Part shown: piece after piece, positions 58,447 through 64,000 of the stretch
How the letters are laid out: every line of letters begins with the position of its first letter
Position numbering within the stretch: position 1 is the stretch's first letter
Program-made: the position numbers and the translations under genes
Notes under the pieces: generated by a model
Database searches by the model: none
Told to the model about the DNA's origin: nothing
The model's input: only the letters and a program-made list of their open reading frames with translations
NCBI RefSeq assembly: GCF_013359595.1
Contig: NZ_JABFMP010000028.1
Location: 1 to 64,000 of the forward strand
DNA: 64,000 bases
Direction: 5' to 3'
Source of the DNA: Pseudomonas sp. C1C7
GTDB taxonomy: Bacteria > Pseudomonadota > Gammaproteobacteria > Pseudomonadales > Pseudomonadaceae

Positions 58447-59286
58447 ATGATCTCGCTTTCTCGCTTCTTTGCCGTAGCCGCTGTCGCCACCGCCGTCACC
58501 GCCACGGCCAGCGCCGCCTGGGCCGGCGCGACCCTGGACCGCGTGCACGAAACCAAGACCATCAAGGTCGCGACCGCCGCCAACTGGCCACCCCAGTCGT
58601 TCCTCGGCCCGGACAATCAGCTGCAAGGTTTCGACATCGACGTGGCCACCGAAATCGGCAAGCGCCTGGGCAGCAAGGTGACCTTCGTGACGCCTGAATA
58701 CGGGATCATCACCGCCGGGCGCTGGTCGAATCGCTGGGACCTTTCCGTCGGCTCGATGACCCCGACCACCGAGCGCGGCCGGGTCCTGGACTTCCCGGCG
58801 ATCTATTACTACACCCCCTATGTGTTCGCGGTGCACAAGGATGCCGCCGGGGCCAAGCCTGGGGACCTCAACGGCAAGGTGATCGGCGTCGAAGCCGGCA
58901 CCACTTCCGAGGACTACATCAATCGCCGGCTCAAGATCGACGCCGCCGATGTGCCGCCCTTCACCTACGACGTCACCCCCGGCGAAGTCCAGACCTACGG
59001 CGACAGCATGGGCCCGCTGGATGACCTGCGCATGGGTAACGGCGTGAGACTTAACGCCACCCTGTCCGCGCTGCCGACCATCGTCGCGGCTATCAAGAAC
59101 GGCTACCCGATCGCGCAGGTGGAAGGCAAACCGGCCTACTACGAACCCCTGGCCATTGCCGTCGACAAAGGTGACGAGGCCTTCAACAGCGAGCTGAGCA
59201 AGATCGTCGCCGACATGAAAACCGACGGCACCCTCAAGCAACTGTCGCAGAAATGGTACGGCGCGGACCTGACCGCCGTGCAATAA
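58447..59286 (+). CDS. Periplasmic amino-acid/amine-binding protein of the ABC importer
   Basis: The 279-residue protein has a Sec signal peptide (MISLSRFFAVAAVATAVTATASAAWA, about 26 residues). The SBP_bac_3 fold follows: IKVATAANWPPQSFLGPDNQLQGFDIDVATEIGKRLGSKVTFVTPEYGIITAGRWSNRWDLSVGSMTPTTERGRVLDF, and the return lobe LKQLSQKWYGADL. It should capture the imported amine or amino acid. GGAGG stands 7 nt before the ATG. The oxidase downstream favours a polyamine-like or gamma-glutamylated amine ligand, but that is inference. Confidence 0.94.
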   Translation: MISLSRFFAVAAVATAVTATASAAWAGATLDRVHETKTIKVATAANWPPQSFLGPDNQLQGFDIDVATEIGKRLGSKVTFVTPEYGIITAGRWSNRWDLSVGSMTPTTERGRVLDFPAIYYYTPYVFAVHKDAAGAKPGDLNGKVIGVEAGTTSEDYINRRLKIDAADVPPFTYDVTPGEVQTYGDSMGPLDDLRMGNGVRLNATLSALPTIVAAIKNGYPIAQVEGKPAYYEPLAIAVDKGDEAFNSELSKIVADMKTDGTLKQLSQKWYGADLTAVQ

Positions 59287-59374
59287 CAGTGAACTGACTC
59301 TCGTGCATGACCGGGCGCCCGTTTCCAACGCGGCGCACGGCTTGCCTGTGCCCGAAGAAAGGACGACGGACTTC

Positions 59375-60676
59375 ATGTACATCAACAATTACTACACCGC
59401 GACGATGCAAAACGCCCCCCCGCGCACGGCGCTGCTGGGGCAGGCGCAGGCCGATGTGTGCATCGTCGGCGCCGGGCTGGCGGGGCTCAGCACCGCCTGG
59501 GAACTGCTGTCGCGAGGGCAATCGGTAGTGCTGCTCGACGCCGGTCGCGTGGCCTGGGGCGCGTCGGGGCGCAACGGCGGTTTTGTCCTGCAGGGCTGGT
59601 CCGAGGGCTTGTCGTCCATCGAACGGCGCTGCGGCAAGGCAACCGCCGCGTCGCTGTTCAAGCTGTCACTGGAAGGCGTCGACACCGTTCGCGACATGAT
59701 CGCCCAGCATCAGTTGCCGGGCTGCGCGCCGACCCCTGGAAAACTCAGCGTGGTGCGCTACGAGGATGGCGATAACCTGCAACGCACGCGGGACAAAATG
59801 GCCGCCGATTTCGACTTCCACCTCCAATACCTGGACCGCCAGGCGGTGCAGGAAAAACTCAGGACCGAGCGCTATTTCCAGGCGCTTCGCGATACCCATG
59901 GCTTTCACTTTCATCCCTTGAACTACTGCCTGGGCCTGGCCCGCCTGATCGAACTCAAGGGTGGCCGGATCCACGAGCATTCACCCATGCTGCGGGTCGA
60001 GAGCGAGCGCGGGCGCCATCGGGTGATCACCGAGCAAGGCTCGGTCGACTGCGCCCATGTGGTGTATTGCTGCGGCGGCTACGGCGGCCCCGAGTTCGGC
60101 AAGCTGCGTCGCGCCTTCCTGCCGATCGCGACCTATGTGGTGCTCACCGAACCTCTGGGCGAGCGCCTGCCTCAGGTGATGCGTACCACCGATGCCGTGG
60201 GTGATAACCGCCGGGCGTCGGACTATTACCGGATCGTCGACGGCGACCGCCTGCTCTGGGGCGGCCGCATCACCACCCGCAACCTGCAGGATGAAAAACG
60301 CCTGGGGCAATTGCTGACCGCCGACATTCTCGATGTCTACCCGCAATTGCGCGGCGTCAGGATCGACAAGGCGTGGTCCGGACTGATGGGCTATGCGCGG
60401 CACAAAATGCCGCACATCGGCCCGCTGGGCAAAGGCCTGTGGACGTGTACATCCTTTGGTGGCCATGGTATGAACACCGCCCCTATCGGCGCGCGCGTCA
60501 TCGCCGAAGCCATCAGCGGCGAGACCGATCGCTACCGGCTATTCGATGCCTATGGGCTTGAGTGGAACGGCGGTCCGCTGGGCCCGGCGGCCGCACAAAC
60601 GGTTTACGCGGGCCTGAAGATGATGGATATATTCCAGGAAACCCGCTCGCAATTCAGAGCGACCCAGAAAAACTGA
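59375..60676 (+). CDS. FAD-dependent amine oxidoreductase, PuuB-like (gamma-glutamylputrescine oxidase family)
   Basis: The 433-residue DAO-family flavoenzyme carries the dinucleotide motif ADVCIVGAGLAGLSTAWELLSRGQSVVLLDAGRVAWGASGRNGGFVLQGWSEG near residue 25. The C-terminal WSGLMGYARHKMPHIGPLGKGLWTCTSFGGHGMNTAPIGARVIAEAISGE closes the FAD site. It resembles PuuB-type oxidases of gamma-glutamyl amines. MYINNYYTAT is the probable start (59375, with AAGAAAGGA upstream); a GTG 72 nt earlier is less likely. It sits between the importer and an Lrp regulator and likely oxidises the imported amine or its gamma-glutamyl derivative. Confidence 0.9.
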   Translation: MYINNYYTATMQNAPPRTALLGQAQADVCIVGAGLAGLSTAWELLSRGQSVVLLDAGRVAWGASGRNGGFVLQGWSEGLSSIERRCGKATAASLFKLSLEGVDTVRDMIAQHQLPGCAPTPGKLSVVRYEDGDNLQRTRDKMAADFDFHLQYLDRQAVQEKLRTERYFQALRDTHGFHFHPLNYCLGLARLIELKGGRIHEHSPMLRVESERGRHRVITEQGSVDCAHVVYCCGGYGGPEFGKLRRAFLPIATYVVLTEPLGERLPQVMRTTDAVGDNRRASDYYRIVDGDRLLWGGRITTRNLQDEKRLGQLLTADILDVYPQLRGVRIDKAWSGLMGYARHKMPHIGPLGKGLWTCTSFGGHGMNTAPIGARVIAEAISGETDRYRLFDAYGLEWNGGPLGPAAAQTVYAGLKMMDIFQETRSQFRATQKN

Positions 60677-60696
60677 AACCCAGCGAGGTCAAGCAA

Positions 60697-61173
60697 GTGT
60701 CCACGGATGTGCAGAGTGCCGGTCCACTGTTCAACCTGACCGACAAGGATCGGCACCTGCTTGGCCTGCTTCAGGCCAACGCCCGGGAACCCACGGCCTC
60801 ACTGGCCCGCAAACTCGGCGTATCGCGCTCCGCGGTGCAAGAGCGCATCACCCGCCTGGAAAAGGCCGGCGTCATCACCGGCTACAGCGTGCGCATCGAC
60901 CAGGACCGCCTCCAGCAGACCATCAACTGCTTCACCATGACCTCCTGCACCAACAAGAGCTACACCGACGTCATGACCTCACTGCGCAAGATGGACGCCG
61001 TGCAGGCGGTGTACGCGGTCTCGGGCGAGTCGGACTTCATCATCCACCTCGTCACCACCACCTTGAGCGAACTCAATGCCGAACTCACCCGGATCAACAT
61101 GATCAAGGGCGTGGCGCATACCGCTTCGCACATCGTGATGGAAACCAAGTTCAGCCGAAAGTTGACGCTGTAG
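60697..61173 (+). CDS. Lrp/AsnC-family regulator
   Basis: The 158-residue regulator has an N-terminal HTH (LTDKDRHLLGLLQANAREPTASLARKLGVSRSAVQERITRLEKAGVITGYSVRID) and an AsnC ligand domain (VQAVYAVSGESDFIIHLVTTTLSELNAELTRINMIKGVAHTASHIVMETKF). The start is a GTG at 60697 with GAGG about 8 nt upstream. It lies 20 nt after the oxidase gene and is the likely regulator of the importer-oxidase operon in response to an amino acid or amine. Its TAG stop (61171-61173) lies inside a REP unit. Confidence 0.92.
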   Translation: MSTDVQSAGPLFNLTDKDRHLLGLLQANAREPTASLARKLGVSRSAVQERITRLEKAGVITGYSVRIDQDRLQQTINCFTMTSCTNKSYTDVMTSLRKMDAVQAVYAVSGESDFIIHLVTTTLSELNAELTRINMIKGVAHTASHIVMETKFSRKLTL

Positions 61174-61393
61174 GAGCGAGGCTTGCCCGCGAAGGCGTCA
61201 GGCCAGTCGACACTTGCTTCGCCTGACACTCCGCCTTCGCGGGCAAGCCCGCTCCCACAGTGGATAGTGGTGTTTACAGACTTTATGATCGACACAATAA
61301 CCTGTGGGAGCGGGCTTGCCCGCGAAGAGGCCAGCACATTCAACATGGATGTCGTTTGACACTCCGCCTTCGCGGGCAAGCCTCGCTCCTACG
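61168..61393. repeat. Composite of two REP pairs, right bracket of the amine operon
   Basis: The block repeats 56225-56452 in the same orientation: two inverted REP pairs (61168-61260, 61302-61393) joined by a spacer containing GTGGTGTTTACAG and GATCGACACAATAACC. Most differences between the blocks are single bases. Confidence 0.85.
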
Positions 61394-61407
61394 GTTGTGG
61401 TAGGGAT

Positions 61408-61626
61408 CTATCGCCTGTCGTCTGACAATGGCGTCTGCTCATCCGCCTCCGGCGTCACCCTCTCCCCGGGAGGGTTGCAATCATCGGGACGTTCAGCCGC
61501 GGGATTTTTCAACGGGTCGTACTTGTCGGGATCATCCGGGTCCAGCAGCGGTTCGTCCGAGTCAGGCTCGGGTTTTGATGGATCGGAGTCTTGCGTCTGG
61601 TCTTCGAAACTCGAGTCTGTAGACAT
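61408..61626 (-). CDS. Small acidic hypothetical protein
   Basis: The 72-residue product is dominated by Asp, Glu, Pro and Ser (MSTDSSFEDQTQDSDPSKPEPDSDEPLLDPDDPDKYDPLKNPAAERPDDCNPPGERV). It has no hydrophobic segment, so a soluble, probably disordered protein. ATG at 61626 has GCGAGGTGG upstream. I recognise no family with known function; short acidic proteins like this occur next to unrelated genes in Pseudomonas. An antisense frame covers it but is GC-driven. The following 61627-61792 is gene-free, with one half REP at 61758-61783. Confidence 0.6.
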   Translation of the reverse strand: MSTDSSFEDQTQDSDPSKPEPDSDEPLLDPDDPDKYDPLKNPAAERPDDCNPPGERVTPEADEQTPLSDDRR

Positions 61627-61792
61627 AACCACCTCGCCAATGAGATTCCGGGCAATCCGGTCTTATGGGTTGGAGGCCCATGCAGCCGGCGGGTGCATTC
61701 GGATGGATGAACGGGCGACGCGGCTCTGTCATGCCCTGCGCATCAGTTCGTTTACGTCCATCTCGAGCAAGCTCGCTCCTACAGGGGCTGGC

Positions 61793-63097
61793 TCAGAAAT
61801 CGTAGGTGTAGCTGAAGTAAAACCGATCGGCGTTATGGGTAATGATGCCTGCCGGTCCACGACTCGCAACAAACCGCGAAACACCATCTGGTGTACCTTC
61901 GGTCTTGAATTCATCGTGCAACCAGACTGCGCTGAGTCCTTTCAGCGAACCCTGGAAGGCGTACTGCAGAACTGTCTGGAAATCGTACCGGGAAAAATCA
62001 TCGTAACCGGCGGCATGGGTCGACTTCGCGTAGTAGGTATCCAGCACCAATCCCGGTAAGCCAAGGGGCGCGAAGTTCACGCCGGCGCTGAGTTTGAACA
62101 TCTCCTCGTTCTTCAGACCGAAGTAGTAGAAGTCCTTGGCGCTGCTGTCCCAGGTGCCGTGGTCCTGCGAGAAGAACAGCCGGTCAAAGTCATCGCCCCA
62201 GACCTTGTTGTACGCGAAGCCGGCGTAATAGGGCCCCGTGCGATATTTGATCGACAAGTCCATGAAGCGCGCATCGTGGGATTGCTCCGGTTCGTACAAA
62301 CCTTTCACACCGCCATAATCGAACAGCTTGCCCGCATCCTGCTGGGTCCCGGTGGTGGCGTACACATCGATGCCGCGAGCCTGGCCCAGATCGAAACTGT
62401 GCTCGGCTTTGAGCAGCGCTTCGCGCAGGTAATCCGTCGATTCGGCGTATTCGGTGCGCAAGGTGGTGCCTTCGGGCGCTTTCCAGGACAGTGCGTACAA
62501 ACGCAGGTCCTTGATCTTTTCCCCACTGAAGTTCGTCAGGGCGTTGCCCCAGCCATTTTCCTGTCGGGGGCTGAATTCGTTGATCCGGCTGACACGTGCC
62601 TCGAACGTGCCCAGGCGGTAGCCGAGGTCGTAGCCTACGGTCGCAGCAGGAAGAATGCGCGTGACGTCATCGCGGTATTGTCCATAGCGGCGAATCTTCT
62701 TGCCGGCACCGACATTCAACTCACCCGCTCCCGCGGCAAACTTGCCTCGAAGGTACGCCTCCAGGGGTTTGGCGATGCCATGGGGATCGGTGATCGACTG
62801 GCGCGCTTCCAGGTTGGTGATGCTGGTGGAGTTCTGACCGATGTTCAGATCGTTGGCCAGGCCGTAGCTGTAATCAACGCCCAGCATGTCGTTGTACCAG
62901 CCCGACCTGAAGGTGAACTGCGCACCCTGGACCCACTCGTCACGGACAGGGCCGACGCCATCGCCGTCGTTTTCGTTCCAGTAGTACTGGCTATAGCGCA
63001 GCGAGGTCTTGCTGTCTTCGATAAAACCGCCAGCCTGCACGCCAGTGACGAGCATGCCGCATGCCAAACCAGCCAGAGCGCTACGAGTAATCAACAT
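61793..63097 (-). CDS. OprD-family outer-membrane porin
   Basis: The 434-residue porin takes up small solutes such as amino acids, aromatic acids or sugar acids across the outer membrane. A signal peptide (MLITRSALAGLACGMLVTGVQA) precedes GGFIEDSKTSLRYSQYYWNENDG, close to the OprD opening. The barrel has typical alternating aromatics and ends GIITHNADRFYFSYTYDF. ATG at 63097 has ACAGG upstream. The ligand is unknown; given the neighbours, amines or aromatic acids are possible. The region 63098-63291 contains only REP-like fragments. Confidence 0.9.
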   Translation of the reverse strand: MLITRSALAGLACGMLVTGVQAGGFIEDSKTSLRYSQYYWNENDGDGVGPVRDEWVQGAQFTFRSGWYNDMLGVDYSYGLANDLNIGQNSTSITNLEARQSITDPHGIAKPLEAYLRGKFAAGAGELNVGAGKKIRRYGQYRDDVTRILPAATVGYDLGYRLGTFEARVSRINEFSPRQENGWGNALTNFSGEKIKDLRLYALSWKAPEGTTLRTEYAESTDYLREALLKAEHSFDLGQARGIDVYATTGTQQDAGKLFDYGGVKGLYEPEQSHDARFMDLSIKYRTGPYYAGFAYNKVWGDDFDRLFFSQDHGTWDSSAKDFYYFGLKNEEMFKLSAGVNFAPLGLPGLVLDTYYAKSTHAAGYDDFSRYDFQTVLQYAFQGSLKGLSAVWLHDEFKTEGTPDGVSRFVASRGPAGIITHNADRFYFSYTYDF

Positions 63098-63291
63098 GAC
63101 CTGTCCCTTTTTCGGGTTATTAGAATGGTGCCCCTTTGGTGGCGGCACCTAGATTCCAACGGGTCATGTCAGGAGGCAATTCAATCAGGTTTCATCCTGT
63201 GGAACAGGGGCTGGGGGCCGCGAGATAGGCGCTTGCAAGGGATGCAGGTAATGGAACGCGTACTCGGTTTTACGAAGTTGGTATCGGGGTG

Positions 63292-63660
63292 TCAGGCGAA
63301 GCAGATGTCGCCAGACCTGACGCCTTCGCGGGCAAGCCGTGCTCCTACAGGTTTGGGTATGACATTGGCGTAGGAGCAAGGCTTGCCCGCGAAGAGGCCG
63401 GCGCATTCACCATCAATCCTGTAGCACCCATCACTCCGGCGCCGAGACCGGCCCCCCAATGCAGCGCCCCACGCTTGCTCACGCCCGATGTAAGTCATTT
63501 CCTTGGGCTTGCAGACAACCGGGAGAATTTTCACCGTATGGATCCGGGTACGGTATTCAGCCTTGAACTTCTGGTCGGCGCATCCAGCGAGGAAAAGCAC
63601 GGCAAACATCAGGAAAACCTGTGCGCGTCCGAGCGATTGCCCGGACGCGCCGTTCTTCAC
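63292..63660 (-). pseudogene. Small lipoprotein, probably frameshifted near its C-terminus
   Basis: The 122-residue frame opens with a lipoprotein signal (FLMFAVLFLAGCAD, lipobox LAGC). The domain ADQKFKAEYRTRIHTVKILPVVCKPKEMTYIGREQAWGAALGG follows. After that the reading frame turns to arginine-rich nonsense (RSRRRSDGCYRI). Dropping one G at the six-G run (63452-63457) restores a glycine-zipper (LGAGLGAGVMGATG) that then enters a REP and stops. So the last third is either a real frameshift or a sequencing slip. Start is uncertain: GTG at 63660 overlapping the dehydrogenase stop, or ATG at 63609 (leader then very short). Confidence 0.6.
63321..63398. repeat. Tail-to-tail REP units
   Basis: cgcgggcaagccgtgctcctac at 63327-63348 and taggagcaaggcttgcccgc at 63371-63390 lie in opposite order to the usual doublet. 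The block overlaps the 3' part of the lipoprotein frame and likely supplied its tail. Confidence 0.7.
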
Positions 63661-64000
63661 TGCGCCAGCGTCGCGTTGTCGATGACGAAGCGGTATTTGA
63701 CGTCACCCTTGAGCATCCGCTCGTAGGCTTCGTTGATGTGCTCTGCGCGTATCAGCTCGATGTCCGAAACGATGCCATGCTCGGCGCAGAAATCGAGCAT
63801 CTCCTGGGTTTCCGGGATGCCACCAATCATTGAGCCGGCGAGCGTGCGTCGCTTCATGATCAGGTTGAACACGTTGGGCGCTGCGTGCGGCGATGCCGGA
63901 GCACCGACCAGTGTCATGGCGCCGTCGCGTTTGAGCAGGACCAGAAAGGCGTCCAGGTCGTGGGGGGCGGCGACCGTGTTGATGATCAGATCGAAGCTCT
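63657..64000 (-). CDS. Zinc-dependent alcohol dehydrogenase, C-terminal part (runs off window)
   Basis: Reading back from the TGA at 63657-63659 gives 113 codons of a medium-chain dehydrogenase of the YahK/CAD type. SFDLIINTVAAPHDLDAFLVLLKRDGAMTLVGAPASPHAAPNVFNLIMKRRTLAGSMIGGIPETQEMLDFCAEHGIVSDIELIRAEHINEAYERMLKGDVKYRFVID is characteristic. The zinc-binding N-terminal half and the GxGGLG nucleotide motif lie beyond 64000. It probably reduces aldehydes with NADPH. Its stop overlaps the lipoprotein GTG. Truncation is by the window edge only. Confidence 0.92.
   Translation of the reverse strand, partial: SFDLIINTVAAPHDLDAFLVLLKRDGAMTLVGAPASPHAAPNVFNLIMKRRTLAGSMIGGIPETQEMLDFCAEHGIVSDIELIRAEHINEAYERMLKGDVKYRFVIDNATLAQ

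Noticed and set aside
56225..61393. Transposon or integron boundaries from the flanking direct repeats
   Set aside because: There is no transposase, integrase or target-site duplication that I can see; the repeats are REP composites, so only a recombination module is claimed.
1..64000. tRNA, rRNA, riboswitch or prophage elements
   Set aside because: I looked for these and found no convincing cloverleaf, rRNA, phage structural gene or known riboswitch core; weak structures can be missed by eye.

Overview
The window looks like a chromosomal accessory-metabolism stretch from a member of the Pseudomonas fluorescens group. The evidence is high GC, an OprD-type porin, pcaHG-pcaQ, FecI/FecR iron signalling, many LysR regulators, and dozens of Pseudomonas-style REP palindromes between genes. 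I see no rRNA, tRNA, CRISPR array, prophage, insertion sequence or REP-associated transposase.

Layout. 0.2-3.5 kb: an NCS1 nucleobase-type permease diverges from a flavin reductase and a luciferase-family monooxygenase, and a shared GGTATACC-type operator stands before each of the three. 3.9-10.7 kb: mixed enzymes, namely two probably exported alpha/beta hydrolases, an aldehyde dehydrogenase, an unknown 281-residue protein, a HIT-like protein and a third hydrolase. 10.8-14.9 kb: a Fur-controlled ECF sigma factor, its FecR anti-sigma partner and a TonB receptor. 15.0-27.6 kb: a glutamine-synthetase-like ligase, aldehyde dehydrogenase, iron alcohol dehydrogenase and amino-acid permease (likely gamma-glutamylated amine or amino-alcohol catabolism), then an NCS1 permease remnant, hydantoinase/oxoprolinase genes hyuB-hyuA and an AraC activator. 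27.8-38.2 kb: a sugar-acid cluster (MFS transporter, FAH-family enzyme, Ldh2 dehydrogenase, UxaA/GarD-type dehydratase, two tandem GbpR-like LysR genes) divergent from an L-fuconate-dehydratase-like enolase and L-lactate dehydrogenase. 38.4-40.3 kb: a phosphoesterase, a TspO homologue and an exported 13-residue-repeat protein. 40.5-45.5 kb: a tartrate module (DctA-like carrier, TtdA, TtdB, oxaloacetate decarboxylase) with a divergent LysR gene. 45.6-48.0 kb: pcaQ-pcaH-pcaG with a PcaQ palindrome. 48.2-54.1 kb: an old-yellow-enzyme reductase, a patatin phospholipase, an Arg-rich exported protein, a second TonB receptor with a Fur box, and a truncated GNAT gene. 54.3-64 kb: an ABC exporter, an ABC amino-acid/amine importer with a PuuB-like oxidase and Lrp regulator bracketed by near-identical REP composites, a small acidic protein, an OprD porin, a probably frameshifted lipoprotein, and the end of a zinc alcohol dehydrogenase that runs off the right edge.

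How the genes fit together. Most of the window is nutrient scavenging with linked regulators: N-heterocycle or pyrimidine-like oxidation, gamma-glutamyl amine breakdown, sugar acids to pyruvate and lactate, tartrate to oxaloacetate to pyruvate, protocatechuate ring cleavage, and iron uptake. The most interesting leads are the operator-linked permease/monooxygenase unit, the AraC-type 22-bp direct repeats before hyuBA, the complete tartrate-to-pyruvate module with an unusual DctA signature, the repeat protein, and the direct-repeat brackets around the 56-61 kb amine operon. Function names are homology judgements from reading the proteins; substrates are inference unless stated.
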